A stretch of 64,000 nt of DNA from positions 10,057,501 through 10,121,500 of the forward strand of contig NC_089864.1 in the NCBI RefSeq assembly GCF_036373705.1, written 5' to 3'. The notes below the pieces were generated by a model. The model worked only from the letters and a program-made list of their open reading frames with translations. It did no database searches and was not told where the DNA came from. Shown here piece by piece: positions 46,176-60,700 of this stretch; within the stretch, counting starts at the first letter, position 1; each line of letters begins with the position of its first letter. The position numbers and the translations under genes are program-made. The stretch comes from Amia ocellicauda. Its lineage: Eukaryota > Chordata > Actinopteri > Amiiformes > Amiidae.

Positions 46176-49100
46176 GTAAGATTGCTATCAGACTAATGAG
46201 AGAGAGGGAGAGAGGGGTGGGGGGGATAGGGATTTTGTCCCAGTCCAAGGCGAGGCAAGATTAGACAGCAGACAGCCTTTTTGTGATGTGCAATCTTGAT
46301 AGCTGCAAACTAGAAGCATAGTGTATAAACATGCATTTCTCAAATATTGCTTTAAATGGAAGTTTCCACCTTGATGACTGGAGTGTGTAAGTCTGATTTA
46401 GGCTATTTCCACCCCTCCCTATATTTGTAGCATGAAGTTGATTGCTTTCACAGGCCACACATTCTTTTCACATTGTTTAACAATAGGTGGTGATACAAGA
46501 GGGGATCACCTGGTACTAGTGTGGAAAGGTCGGTGTGATCGTTTGTGGACAGTGTACTTATAACAAATAGATCAACTTCAATGGAAAATGGTTGTTTCAG
46601 GAGAGAGAGAAAAAGTGACCTAAGAAATGCTGTAGCAGAATGTCTGCAGTTGTATCAAGGATGTGGATGCCTTCACGGGCCCCTACAAAAACAAAAGAGA
46701 GCTGAATGCCTGATTCATACCCAAGGTACAAGTCATAATTGCAGACAGCTTGATTTTAACAGCTGCTTCGATACAATGTACAGTTGTAGTGTATGACTGC
46801 TGGCGATCCATTATTTACAATGATATGGCCCTGTTTTCCTAATCAACCTCATCCAGTTCTGATCATCTCCCCGAGCTCACTGGTTGCAGTCTTCTTTTTG
46901 ACTCTCTGTGTTTATAGTCATTATCGTGTTGAGAAACAAACTGTTCACCACCTTTGGTGAGCGTTGCATATCACAGAAGAATACAATTTCTGTCCCTATA
47001 CTAATGCACCGTCTATCTTTTTTTTTTTAACTCTTGTTTATGCACAAACAGAACAAGCCCACACCTTCATGTCGCCACCATGATTTATGTAGGCACCACA
47101 CAACATTATAGACAGTCTTTCGCCTCTTTTTCACATCTTGTTTTTACTTGTTTCGTGTGTCTGCATCACTCTTCTCTATCACTGTGTTGTCAGATCTTCT
47201 GTTTTTCTTATCTGATCTAAGGTTTATTTGCCGCAGATCGTACTGACTTGTTGAGCTTCTGCTTGCGGATTCCTGATCATATCTATTCGTAATAGTGAAA
47301 TTGGATTCAGGTCAGGTGATAAGTTAGTGAGTTCATGACAATAGTAGAGGCTTTTGTTGAATAATATCAGGCTTACACTCCAGCCTATATTGGTTGATGT
47401 CCTGTTTTATTTCAGATACAGTTCTACTGTTGTTTTACAAACATACAAAACAAATAATTCTTTGGCTGTTAGTTTGGGGTTCTTACTGGACCAAGTTTTC
47501 TTCCTCTTACTATGTGCATTTTACTTGGTCTCCCAGATCTGGGTAAGGTCTTGGCCATACCTGTTCATGTGATGTATAATCTTGTATTAATGCTTCAGTA
47601 GTTTACAATCCCAGTCTAAGCTTGGCATGAACAATTGGTTATATGAAGCTTTGCTTGACTGAGGGGAACGACCTTCAGACACCCCCCACAACTAATCATA
47701 AAGAGCCAAGGACCTGCTGCATATGTAGTGACTGGGAAGGAAGTGGGATGCAAAACAATGAATGCTAAGGGTATGTGTTAGAAAAGGTATTTGTAGATTA
47801 TCAGTTGGAAGTGGATTGGAGGAATTGGGGTCGTTTACATCTGAAAGTCAATTATAAATTCAAATTTGGGATAACAAATAAAAACTAATCAAAAGGCAGT
47901 CCTTTACGATCTACTAGATAGTGTGTAGACCCATCTCTGGCCTGCTGTGTTCTTAAAGTGGATGTTTTTTCAGCACATTTGAAGGATTTCAGGATGAATA
48001 CAGTCATTCCCCCGACAACACATGGAGGATAGTCTCTCCATACTGTTCTTCATTTGCACTTGATTGCAGATGATTGCAGCTGATCCCAGAGATGTTGTAC
48101 TAGGTTGATTCCAGGGCCTTGAAATGTTTTTGTGCTATTCTCCTTAAACCAATGTGTTAAACACCCAGCCCAGACATACTGCTTTGGTGCTGGTAGTGTA
48201 CTGTTGGCCAGTCATGCTGCCCTTCACAAGAAACAGCGGCCCTTGTCCAAACCATGACAAATAAGTTACCATCATTCCAGTCAGTTCCACATCAACACTG
48301 ACTAGCTGGGTCACTGCTCTGTGGATCGAAGCTGGTCTCGCACTGCTGAGACATCCAGACTTTCATTGGAAACAGGTAACGTAACAGTTTGCATGCTGTT
48401 GTGTGCCACGCACTGGAAGCTACAGAATGTGTGTCTATTCACATATTTTATCAGCCTTTTGTGGGACACTGCAGGCAGCTCCCTGCATACTGTTCACACC
48501 CATGAGAGCTGGCTAACGGGTTTTAGGCCAAGCATCCAGTTTGTCCTCTGCTTGCTGTTCCCTGTGGACGTTTTGGGACTTTTAATATCCACATATTTGT
48601 AGACAAATATGTAAGTGATAGAGAACCTAAATAATCTGGGGTATTTGATGCTGACAGGACAGGGCTTGTTTTATTTGAAGTCCGTTTTTAATTTCTTGCT
48701 ATGTTTGCTGAGTTAACATTTAAGTGCATTCTTAAAATCTGGGCTTCAATTGGGTACTGAAACCAGTATTATCTTGACTATTTAAAACATGTCTTCATTT
48801 GTATGCCATTATTTAGTCTTTAGTCATGTTGAAAAATGATTATATTTCCCTCTAATTGTCTTTAAGGCGATAAGACGGATAAAACCACTTTACTGTGAGG
48901 CCGAGGCTAGGGGGTTTATATTAATCATCCTGGTGTCTTCTATGATTTTGTCATTGGAATGATCTCATACTTAATTCAATTAGCACATACTTCATATTTT
49001 TTCTAAGAGCAAGATATTATTGGTTTCCTTATGTGTCTTTTTTTTTAAGTTGTAGCAACAACAATATTAATTGTTTTTGGCCTACATTTTAATTTTTTTG

Positions 49101-51099
49101 TATTATTTCTATCGATTCCCTGGGTACTTTGATTTAAAAATAATGAAATGTGGTCATTCTAAATATTTTAATGCTTGTGTCAGTTTTAATTTGTAGCTTC
49201 AGTGGACAGTACAGATATCCTTCAATTAGGAAGCAGGTAATAGGAAAAGGTGAGGGAGGGTATTTCTACATCTAGGCAAAAGCACACTCTGAGGAAACAA
49301 GCTTTTACTGCCGGTAACATTCGAACCATATGTGGTTGTTGTTAAGCGTTTTGTGTAACATTTCCTGAGCACCGAGATGGTAAGTTTGTTTATTTTATTC
49401 ATTTCATAAATATGAAGGAAATGCTTCTGAGCTCATTTTCCAGTCTCCCCTTAAAAAGATGAACACTTCTTAAAAGTACAAATATTTTAAATTCTAGTTG
49501 TTTGGACAGAACAAGGTTTTACTTAGACCTACGTAATCATGCTAGTTCTTTTCTGCCATGGAGGCTGTTGCAATCAGTTATTGTATTCTTAACTACAGCT
49601 CCATTAAATGATGTAAAATGTGTCATGAGTCTTAGGTCGTGGCATCTTTTGCTTGAATTGATATTATAGTGTTTGTTCTGGCCCAGTGGTTGAATTCTCT
49701 CTTTCTTCTTAAAATATTTGTGGTGTACAGTTGCCAGCAAAGTACATTCTTCTACTTGTTTAACTCTTTCAGTACTGCATCTGCATTTCCCCACTTTTAC
49801 TTTATAACCAAACAGTTATATTCAGCAGTGTGTCACAAAAAAACACTTCATCTTCTTCTGGATTCAACCCTTCTTTTGAGTGGGTAGGAAAATAAATAAA
49901 ACCACTTTTCAATAAAACAATGACAGCCATGAACTACTACTACTACTATTACTGATCACTCCATTTTTGCTATTAAACAAAATGGAGGGCTTCAGTCACA
50001 AATGGAAAGCCATAACACAACATATCATGAATGGAGTTCCACTTTGTGAAGTTAAAGCTTGTGCAATGTGTGAACAATGAGCCTCAAATCCAATTACAAG
50101 TCATTGCCCAATAGTTCCTGGTCCATTCAAAATTATATGAATACTTTATTTCTAGGGAAAGCAATGAAGGCATTTAATTGATTTACCATCCATTAAGGGA
50201 CCTCACCTTTGGGTTCGATTTGGACATTTGGTATTTCTCCATCTTGTCTCGTACTCCATGGAGCAGGTTGACACTGTAGGTTAATTAACAATTGATTGAC
50301 ACATTCCTCTCCAGCACAAAATCTCATAACCCTTGTCACATCATAATGTTTTTTTTTTTTTTTTAACAAATATTCATGTTGACAGAGACAGCTGCAGAAG
50401 TTACACAAGGTTCAAAGTAGCCTAATCTATATCATTTGTATCCTTAGTAACTGCCTTCAGTATTTAATGGGCAAGGAGTCAAGACTTCTGGACTCATTCT
50501 CGAAATGCGAGCCTTTCAGTTTTACTTGGCTGATATGGCTTCTGTAAACCACTGGTAGCAGCACAGCCACACACAATAAATCAAACCGTATTTTTGTATT
50601 TGACCCCCCCCAAAAAAAGATACACTTCTGTATTCTGTTAAAGTGAGTCTCACATATGTTCTTTCAGCAGTCCTGGCCCTCTTGAGAATTAGCTTTTGTA
50701 ATTAAACCGCATTACTATGCCTTTGTAGCATTTTTAGTATCTGTGGGTCATTCCAATATTTCGAATTCTGTTTCGAATATTCAGAATTATTTTGGAAAGA
50801 AAAACATTCTTTAAAACCTTGCGTTGCGGTTTATCATTATAGTGAGATATAATCTGTCTTGTTAGCTCTTGCGTGGGCGGGTGAATCTCTCTGCTGCGGA
50901 CGTCAGAAATCTCACATGATATGCATTGCTTGCTTTAACAGTTGTTTTTTATATGTGGGACAGGGAAGGAGCACCATTTTATTGAAGCGAACCAGGCATG
51001 GAAAAAAATAAGCTAAATACTAAGTAGCTTTCTGTGAAACTTGATCTGATAAGAGAGCCATGTTTGGAAAATATGAGGAGAATGCACTGAATGCGCAGG

Positions 51100-51109
51100 C
51101 CTTATAAGG
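51100..51109. promoter_or_regulatory. Perfect CArG (SRF) consensus
   Basis: CCTTATAAGG is the ideal SRF-binding sequence. It lies 5 kb downstream of the putative first exons, in what may be a first intron of cald1, where smooth-muscle enhancers would be plausible. About two CArG matches are expected by chance in 30 kb of this composition, so the evidence is weak. Confidence 0.25.
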
Positions 51110-52136
51110 AACAGATTGAACCTGGTGACAGACGATGGGAATAACCTTAGGAATGTGCTGCAGCATTAGAGGCTCTTTAGTGGGTCTGAGCCGTGAGGAG
51201 GAGTCTGGAGGTAGTTCTTTTCAGTGATAACAAAGGCTTGGCATCGGCCTGGACAGGATGTTAAGAGTACTGCCCTGCGTTTCCGGAGTCTGATGGCCTT
51301 GTTGCTGGGATTAGGCTGCTGTGCTGGGTGCAAAACTTGGCTGGAAAGCTGGATCCGAGGGACAAAGTTGCAACGCCCTTTTCAGAAACGATCTCTTTCG
51401 GGATAATTCATGTTTGCACGATATTTATTCAGTTTCTTTACTTCTTTACAGCTTTTGTATGTGGAACAGCTGCCGGTTCATACATTTTTAGATGCATCCT
51501 TTAAGGCTGACATAAGCAAATACATTTGTAGTGGGAATTGTTGATTTTTGCATGTGAGAAAGTTCATGCCGATCTTTTCAATTGATTTCAAGCTCCCAAT
51601 GTCAGAAATAACTCGTAGGGTGGGCCACTTTTTAATTCTAGATAGAGGAACATGGGTAATCCCATGTTCACTTTCACTCACATTCCCTGAGTTAAAAATG
51701 CAGTATGCAAATGCAGTTTACTGGAATGTCGTTGGGGGTGGTTTAATATATCGTGACAGGTCGGGCCCTGGGGTCTTCAGTGTCCCAACATGCCTACCAA
51801 GATTCTTTAGTCAGGAAAGGGTCTGAGAGAGTAATAACGAACACAGAAACAATTAACTGGTGCTGGTATTTTTCTGCCTGAGAATGCAGGACTTAAAGTC
51901 ATGCTATAGCATCAGATGGAATGCAATTAGAACAATGATTCCATACATTATTATTCAATTAATCACAAATGACACACTTGTCAATAAATAAATTCACAAC
52001 AGTGAACAAGTAGTAGAAATTAGCTTCTGATAATAAAGTGAAACTTGTGATGTGTGATTCACAGGCTTTTCATTCACTGTAACGATGGAAAGGTGATCCA
52101 CTGTTTTGAATCAAAATAATTTGCATAATTTGGATT

Positions 52137-52164
52137 AATATATATATATGTGTGTGTGTGTGTG
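52137..52164. repeat. (TA)n-(TG)n compound microsatellite
   Basis: Six TA units run directly into eight TG units. Confidence 0.9.
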
Positions 52165-55100
52165 TTAAAGAAGAACATGTAAACAAAGCAATAGCCCACA
52201 TTTTTATTGCAAATAGTTTCTGCAGTTCTAGATTTGGGGGATTTTACTTGTTATCCAGTAATTCTCAAATATCTCATAATGGTATGTTTAGAAAATGTTT
52301 TCATGGGAAAAAAGACGCATATCTTGTTGCTGTAATTTAAAACGACAATTGGTAACTACACAATGCATTTTTTTTATTTGTAGATGCTTAAAATATCCTC
52401 CAGGGGAAAGGCAGTAAAATAGTGCTACAGTTCAGTGGTGTAGTGAGCTAGCTGGGGAAAGTCTGTGAACCGGGGTATTCCATTGAAATGTGATTATAAC
52501 AAGTACAGGAATACTGCAGACTTGCATACACTAGTTTGTGCCAAGGTTTGAAAGTATATAATGCCTTAAAGCTAAGGAGAGACTCAAAGCAATCTTAGAA
52601 ATTATTTAAGAGATGGAGTTTGAATTCAGCACAAACAGCACAAAATAAAATAATGATATTGTCAAATGCTGTATACTTTCTTTTGATGTGTGGAAAAATA
52701 CATTGAAGAAAAAACCCTTCCGGAACTGGTTTCAGCTTACAGTTTCGGCCTCATCAGCATTCATTGCCACGTCTTACTATTATGTAGATTGACTGCACCA
52801 AAGGTTAAGAATGCATGTTTACTAAGGAAATTGCAGATTTTACTGTGCATGGTTTGTCCTTTGTGTTTCAGTGTTTAACAGGTTTAAAATGAATTGCGTA
52901 AACGAATCACCTTCTGTGAGTTTTCTAGATAGTATTATTCACTAGATTTAAGGTGCTTATGACTTTATTACAATGAATTTACACTAATGTCCTGAACAGT
53001 TTAACTGTCAGGATTATTTGGTTAACCGGGCACCTGTGTGCTATGGGAGCGAAGTAAAGTGGACTCTGTTTGAAGGTTACACTCATGAGATGTGGCATGT
53101 TTTTGTTCACCATTTGTACATCTGTTCTGGCCCTTAGTTTCTGATTTGTGTGTTTTTAAGTGGCTTCTAAAACGTAGTTGTGTATTTGGTGTATACATAC
53201 TTATTGCAACTGTAGAAGGGGTGTAACCACATCAATTTAGGAATGTGTGTTGAGATGGCTGTTGAAAATGAAAATATGTTCCATCGCTGGTTCTGCATAT
53301 CACTATAATAAGGATTTAAAAAATATATATATTTACAGTAGGGTTAAAGTTAATTGATGCATCCTGACCATATGTGTGTGACCTCCTTTCAATTTTGTAT
53401 TTTATAGATTTGGTTAATGGACTGTTTCTTGCACATTTATAAGGTTTGTAAAGAAGCATTTTATATGTTCCTGTAGTGTTTTATGTCACACTAACAATAA
53501 CATTTGGTGGAAAATGTTTTCATACCATATTACATGACTGTTTTGACATACAAATAGTTTTAAAGTATGACCGCAATTAAAATTTATAGGACTTTTCACA
53601 GTTTTGTACTTTTAGATTTGTTGCACATTATCTTATTAAATCTAATGCGGTCCTTATGGCAGCAACAATTTTTCCTGTATTTGGTTTCCCAGCAAAGAGA
53701 TTTACTTACCAAATTCAATTAGATACCAAAAATATGCCCTCGGTCTGCTAGTTTAACTTTTTTTTATGTATTATTTTAAAGATTTGATTTATCACAGCTC
53801 TTGTTGCTCTGCTACTTCATTTGGAAATTGAGCGTTCAGATTTTCCAGGGAAGACTGATTCTCTCAAATATTTTTTTACAGTGTATGGAACCTGGCTGCC
53901 TCCTTTTCTTAAAAAGATGTAAGAACACAACGCGCCACCTAAAAATGTTTCTTTTGTGAATTTTAGTCATGATCTGCAGTCAGGACATGCATTTCAGAAT
54001 CCCCAAATGTTCTCTACAATAGCAAAGCTCATCTCTTTAAAGGTGAGGTGGTTAACCTGTGGAAAACAATATTAAAAATGAATACGTACATGTCGGTTTC
54101 AACTCGTGTAATGATATGCTATTTTGATTTGCACTGATGTGTCTGTCTCAACAACTACATTCAAGTGTCTGGCTACTGAGAAACATCACCAGAATAGCTG
54201 TTGTTTGTCATGTGTGTTCTGATCTGCCCATGATTGAATGCATGTGTGGAACTTGTGGAATGGCGCTCCCTAAGGGTTACGCAAACCATAGCATGAGAGA
54301 TGCTAGGTGATAGTATCTTCCCATCCCTTTGTGTTCCCAAAGCATCTGCATCAATCCTGACCACTAAGTGCTCAAGGCCCTGGCTGTCGTCTGGCAATGT
54401 CTATAACTGAACCTATGGAATTGGTAACATGTAAATTGTTGGAGGTGGAACCAGAGCAACATGAAAAAAAATGTTGTGCATCAATGAATTTAACATTCAG
54501 GTGTTTAACAGTCATGAAAATATCAATGGCAATTTGCAGGTGTGTCCTAAAGAACAGCATTTGTATTTTTTTGCTTTGACTTTGGTGGTATACAATTTGG
54601 AAGTGTGCGTTCCGTAACTTTTGTGCAAAGCGAGTTATATAATAAAGCCATTCAGCATTCATTGGAAATACGGGATCTGCACAACTCTCGGGGGTGATCA
54701 GGACATGGCAATTTGAACATTCCTCGATTGTGAAGTAATAGTAAACTGAAACCCCAGATTGTGTTTATGTAGGTTCTAGCAAATATGCAATAAGTGGTTT
54801 GCTAATGTTTTGTTAGTAATACAAAATTCTAGAATTCCCCATTTTTAGAAGCTTGTACCTTGAAGCCGGTCCCCCCCGAGGAATAGAAACAATGTGGTAA
54901 TTTGACTTTATATACTGTGTGTCATACATTAAACAGGCAGTCAGCAGTGGAAAAGCTCTGGTGCGGCCGTTGCCAACGCCAAGTCAGGCTTATATTCCTT
55001 AGATGGTATAAAGTGTGGAGGTTCAAGTCAATGAGCAATCATTTGCTGATGTGCAGTGCCGGGCTCTGCTAGGTGATGAATGGATTTGTCAACTATTCCA

Positions 55101-57681
55101 GGTTCTAATAATTACAGGAGCTGTTTGTTAGCTGCAAATCCTAATCTGAACACGACTCACTATGTAAGCAAAATTTAAAATATTTTCCAGATAAAGCTTA
55201 TTGAATCATATCATATTAGGCTGTACTTTTAAGGTAGGTTGACGTTTAAGAAAAGCTTAGCTAAGAAAGCTAAGAAAATGTAGGTCATTTCAGACACTTA
55301 ATGATATAATGTGTGGACAAACGTACTGAATACAAACAATTGGGGGGGAATCCCCATTCTTTGATGTTAGCAACTTTCAGTACATTCAGAATAGTTGCTT
55401 TTCAACATGTTTGGATTTAATTGCCACGCATGTACGTGCAATTAACATATTGTTTTGTTAGATTACCTTATTTGTTTTGTTTTATAATCATATTTCTGGA
55501 AATGAAATGTAAACATGCACAATGTCCCATGTAAAAATGTAAAAAGGCAATAGAACTGATGTGCAAAATGTTCAGGAAGGAGATACTGAGCTTTTTATCT
55601 GATAAGTGGAAACTCAGAGTAAATCTCTTTACAGTCACCAGCACTTTCTCGCCTCTCCTCTCCCCTAGGCTTCTAGCAGCTATACATTTCAAGTGGATAC
55701 ACCTTCTTAAGTGGTCCTTTCTCTCATTTGACGAACTAAAACAATCATTTGCATGTATATCTCTATGTATATGTCTTTTCTTCTAAAACAGTGAAACCAC
55801 CTTCCCTGCAACCTGCCCAGTAGTAATTACCATTTGCGAACCTATTTATTCAGTTAAGTCACTGTTTAGCTATAATCAAAAGCATACACATAACTTAGGA
55901 GGCCGCTGGAGTTCTTCAGGAATGTATTACAAGCAACAGAGGAATGCCTCTGACTTTTTACCACTGTGCATGTCATTGTGTGAAACAGGGTAAAGTAATT
56001 AAATGTCCTGTTCAAAGACTAACAAGATTGTGAGTTTCCTCTATAAAACCGTGACTCCCCCAGTCACTACCTCTGCCAATGTGAGGTGTCTGAAAGAGCT
56101 ACCTGACATTTAGAGACCTTGTTCAGGGTGAAAGGATGCAGAAATTGTTTTAATGTAGCTTTTTTTTTTCAGAACAAAACTGAGTTAGTTTACAAATTAT
56201 CACCACACATATCATAACTATCGGCATTGTGTTTAATAAGAAATCCACTCCAGTGAAAGATTTTCTGGCACTGCCATATTGTTTTACTTTTCACAAGGCA
56301 GCTGCTATAAATATGTTGATGAAATGTTGGCTGATGTTTTCTCGTTTCACATGCCTGCCTCACCGGGGCTGTTTTGGATGCGGCTCAATCGTAGCCCTGA
56401 CGCACCTTAATGGCTGAAGTGTGTGAGGTCATGAGCACACGTGTACAGGTGACATGGCCTGTTGTGTTTCCTGGTCCATTTGTATTGTGTTGTTTTGTTG
56501 AAATGCCAGAAGAGCAGCGTGTGGAATTATTGCTGGCAGCAAGACCTGACTTTTCATCACAAAATTAGTGGCCGTAGCTAATGTGCTTCTTGAATCTGTC
56601 GAGGAATAAAGCACAGACAGAAAGTAAATGTGCAAACTCAGCAAGATCTAAGAAAACATAAATGTAAGGTGTAAACCACAATGGACTGTTCGGCCTCCAA
56701 AATATATATATTCAAGGAACCACACACCCCAAAGTGGTTTATACTGCTTATAACATGACTTCTTGTCACTTGGGGAGGAGATCAATAGAACACTTTTGTA
56801 TTAAAACAAAACCAGTAACCTTTAACTTATAGTAACCAGTTACTGATATTAAAATAAAATGGCAGTTGGTTGTACATTTTAAAACAATGTGGTCTTTCGA
56901 GATTTGTAAGTGTAATTTAGCTCCTTGGCTTACAAGCCCTGCTGTACCAAAATACATTTGTTGTAACTTTTTAATAGTTTGTATTCGTATAAACAATAAT
57001 GCCTGTTATCATATTGAATTGTATACTCATGGTTATGTGATGCTGTTTACCCAGTCAGTGGTGTACTGTATTGCAGTGGGGAATTGAAGTGTGTAATTGC
57101 TAGACTTAATTAATGAGTTGTTATTGCTTAGCACAATGAGCATTTGTGAGCAGTTTATTAGCAGTTTATTATATAAATGGCTTGGTTGCTTGAACACCCC
57201 TAACTGTAGTTACCTATGTAGGCTGTGTGTGAGGGACCTCCAGGGATTTCCTGTGTAAGAATGGAAAACTTCGCTACGGTGGGACTATTTCATGCTTCTG
57301 TTAATTCACAAAGTAAATGACCAGTACAACTTATATCCTGCTTTCTGGAGATTTTCAATATGTCTGAAACTAAATACCAGTAAGCAAAGCCCCATTTAAG
57401 TAAATCATAATGATTTTCCCCTTGAATACATTATGGAAATGCAACATAATTCTTGCAATGTTTCTAATTAAATAGCCGTATTTTAGGGGCCTTGTCCTGA
57501 ATGGTTTAACAAAGAGAACCACGTTTAATATAATATAATATACAGTGATAAAAATACAGAAATGGAATAGCCATTTTGTCAAGAAAAAAACATTTAACTT
57601 TGTTTCCATCCATGCTAAAAATGAGGAAAAGTCTCACTCCAATGTGTTTAACACTTTCTTAAAGGAACAATTAAAAAAACT

Positions 57682-57682
57682 A

Positions 57683-57714
<32 letters not shown>

Positions 57715-57718
57715 TATG
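57682..57718. repeat. (TA)n microsatellite
   Basis: About 37 bp of alternating TA with one interruption. Confidence 0.92.
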
Positions 57719-60700
57719 ACTTGCAGCATGCTGTTTCCAGTAATTCATGGAAATAAAGTCAATAGTCCCTGCCACAAGAAATCATCAGGTTTTCAAAAAG
57801 GAAAATAACATGTGTATTTCAAAGAAAGGATTAGATCAACTCTTTTGAAGAATTAAAAAAAAAAAATGCTTGAGTTTAAAATTAGACATTGGATCAATAG
57901 AGGGAAGAGAAGTCTATATAAGCGTACCTCAGCAAGTACATTTATTGCTTTGACTAGATTGCCTTGCCTGGAGGCCATGAGTTTGCTACACTTTAAACAT
58001 GGCAGTCTGCCAAGCTAATAATAAGAGCAAGCAGAAATATGTACAGAATCAGATGTGTCCGTGTACAATGCTGTGGAATGAAAACGCTGAGGGCAATGGC
58101 ACTCTCAGCTGAACCCAGAACACAGTGATGCAGCATTCAGACAGCAAGATGCCCATTAGAACAGGCTTCAATAGTGGATTCCCATCTTTCTGGTGTATTT
58201 TGTGTTTGTCCAGACTAAAAATAAATAGAGGAACATAGTTATTCATGTTTGCATGTATAAACACTGTGTTTATGAGTGTAACATGCTTCATAATGATATA
58301 AAAGTATTGTCTGACAAACAAAAAAAGTGAATTGATGACATTCTCATTTATTATCAATATTCTCTAAGAAAACTTAACTAGCAATTGTTAAGAATTACTA
58401 GTACTAGTTGCAGTTGAAAGGAGATGTATTTGAGCATTACAGAACTCAGTGAATGTCTGGTCTGGCTTTGCTTTCAAAATGACGGGGGGAGACAATTATT
58501 CAATCCCACACAGTCGTTCAAGGTCAGTTCTGTGAAGAGATTCTGTGTGAGCCTTCTACCGACTCCAATTTGCCAGAACTTGTAAAGACTATTAGTAACA
58601 TATGGAAAGTGAAAACAGAACCGTCGGACGGATCGTATTCCATCCGCACAAATGAGAACGAAGGATAAAAAAAAAGCTCTGTAACCACGAAGGAAATGCC
58701 AGTGTCACATCTCAAAAGAACTTTGAGTTTTAATTCCATACTCTGGAATGCAGCATGTTCCATACAGCCTATATGGATTGTATGAGTAAATTCACATTTT
58801 TACAGTTGCTGCCACCACATGACTGCCTAGGTAAACATGTTGTTTAATGAGCCCTTGGGGTCACCTTGTATAATCAAGTATAATGTGTAATTTAATTTGG
58901 GCTGTAGAAACAGCAATGAGAACTTTATCAGCACCGGGTAACTGCTTATATTTCCATCTCACAACTGACTCCATCCCCAGTCATCTGCAGGGACATCTGT
59001 TGAGTGACCCTCCCTAATTCCAGTTTCATTTAACTTGTAATGGGATGTCCTAAGTAACTTAAGAATAAGCCCTTCACAGCACGCTATTAGAGTGGCTTAA
59101 TTCAAATCCATCCTTTTCTATTTTCTGATGGCTTAGCATAGGCCATGAATCTAAGACTTTTCCTGGAGATATATACAATTAATGGGATGAAGACGTGAAT
59201 CAATACATAAATGAATACATTTCAGGGCCCTGGTAATGTACTGAAGGAAGCCAAGAAGGGAACACGACAGATAATTACACATACTTTCCGAGAAGCATTT
59301 TGTTCCTAAATGGTTTATCTTGCACGGAGTCCTAGGCTGAGATGTATTAGAGATATACCTGCTAATTGCCTCTCGTTGGCCGCCAGCCACACATTTCGTA
59401 ACTCTTCTTGCATTCCCAACCATGTCAGCATGAAAGCAAACCCCCACACTTCGAGCGCACATGTCTGAGATCCACAGCTCAACAGCAGTCTTTCAGTCCC
59501 GGCGCACTGACACCCGGACCTCACATGTCGGAGAGCAGCGAGGCGGCGGGCTGGAATGGGTTCATCATTGTCGGGAAGATCATACAAGCCCTCGGTGTCT
59601 TTTGTCGGGCCTGCGTTTGCTCAGTTCGAGGACCACAGCTCTTGTGGTCCCTTCTGGATAGTTTTCATCCATCATCCACTTATATTAAATGTAGTTGACA
59701 CAATGGGTATCAATTAAAATAACAGTGAATTAAAACGGATTGCCTAAAAGACAACACTGCTTTTGTGTGGAGATGTAATTAGTCTGTCCTTATAGCCATC
59801 TGAGAGAGGGAGGGGGAATTTGCAGCTTGCTCCAGCACCCTCTCTCAGCTGTTGCTGAAGGGAGTTTATACCATTTGGAAAAATATAACATAAAATAATA
59901 ATAAAAAAAAATTACCTTCTATTTTGTTGCCAAAGAATATATTTTCCTCTTTGTGCTTTATATATTTTCCTAGCATCTGTCAGCTTCCATTAGGTCTAAC
60001 TAGCCTAGAATTACCTACTTAAAGAGCGACTGATGAAATGTGCCCCTAAGTGCGAAGTCCTAATGAGTTAAACAGAGTTCTGTACATACAGACACAAAAA
60101 ATAAAAATGTTAATAAGTATCCAGACATTCGGCAAGTATTTGGCTCCTGCTTTTGTGGTCTTGGCTCACAGACACGCTCCGCTGAAGGTGTCCCAGTTTG
60201 CTTTCCCTGTTGCTCTGCAGTGGGCCGTCCGCATCCTCTGGCAATGTGTCATCGTATTAATTGTATCGCGTCCTTTCTATGCACTTCCCTGTCACCTCTC
60301 CCCAGGAATGCGGCAGCTAATTGGGAGGAGATCTCAGCCTGACTGTGGTGTTTTGTCAGTCGGAGAATACCTTTTGAAAGCCTTTAACACATGCTGCAGT
60401 CTGATTAAACGCCTTATGATGTTGTTTCCAGTCCTTTAAAAAGTTAGTGGGATTTAATTGTTGGTAACGACAATGGAAAACTTGAACCAGAAGCCTTTTC
60501 TTCATGTCACAAAATAAAAATGCAGTCTTTCAAAAGTTAGCGACAGGTGACTCAAGCAGTTTTGCATTAGTTTTTTCTTTTAATTTGTTTTTAGCTGGTT
60601 AAAGAAAAATCTCTGTCTATTTGTTTGTTTTGAAATACAGATTTAGTTGGAAATTAGTCATGGATCTATTTTAAGTCTCAATCAAACCTGCTGAGAGCTG

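Noticed and set aside
47240..48377. Possible DNA-transposon relics (for example TGGTCTCCCAGATCTGGGTA near 47,529)
   Set aside because: Wording resembles minus-strand Tc1-type sequence, but no terminal repeats or transposase motif can be read with confidence.
50200..50225. tRNA B-box-like GGGTTCGATTTGG
   Set aside because: No A box or cloverleaf can be formed around it.
60050..60439. 129-codon plus-strand frame, the longest in the right half
   Set aside because: No domain, no splice or promoter context, and composition typical of chance in a less AT-rich patch.
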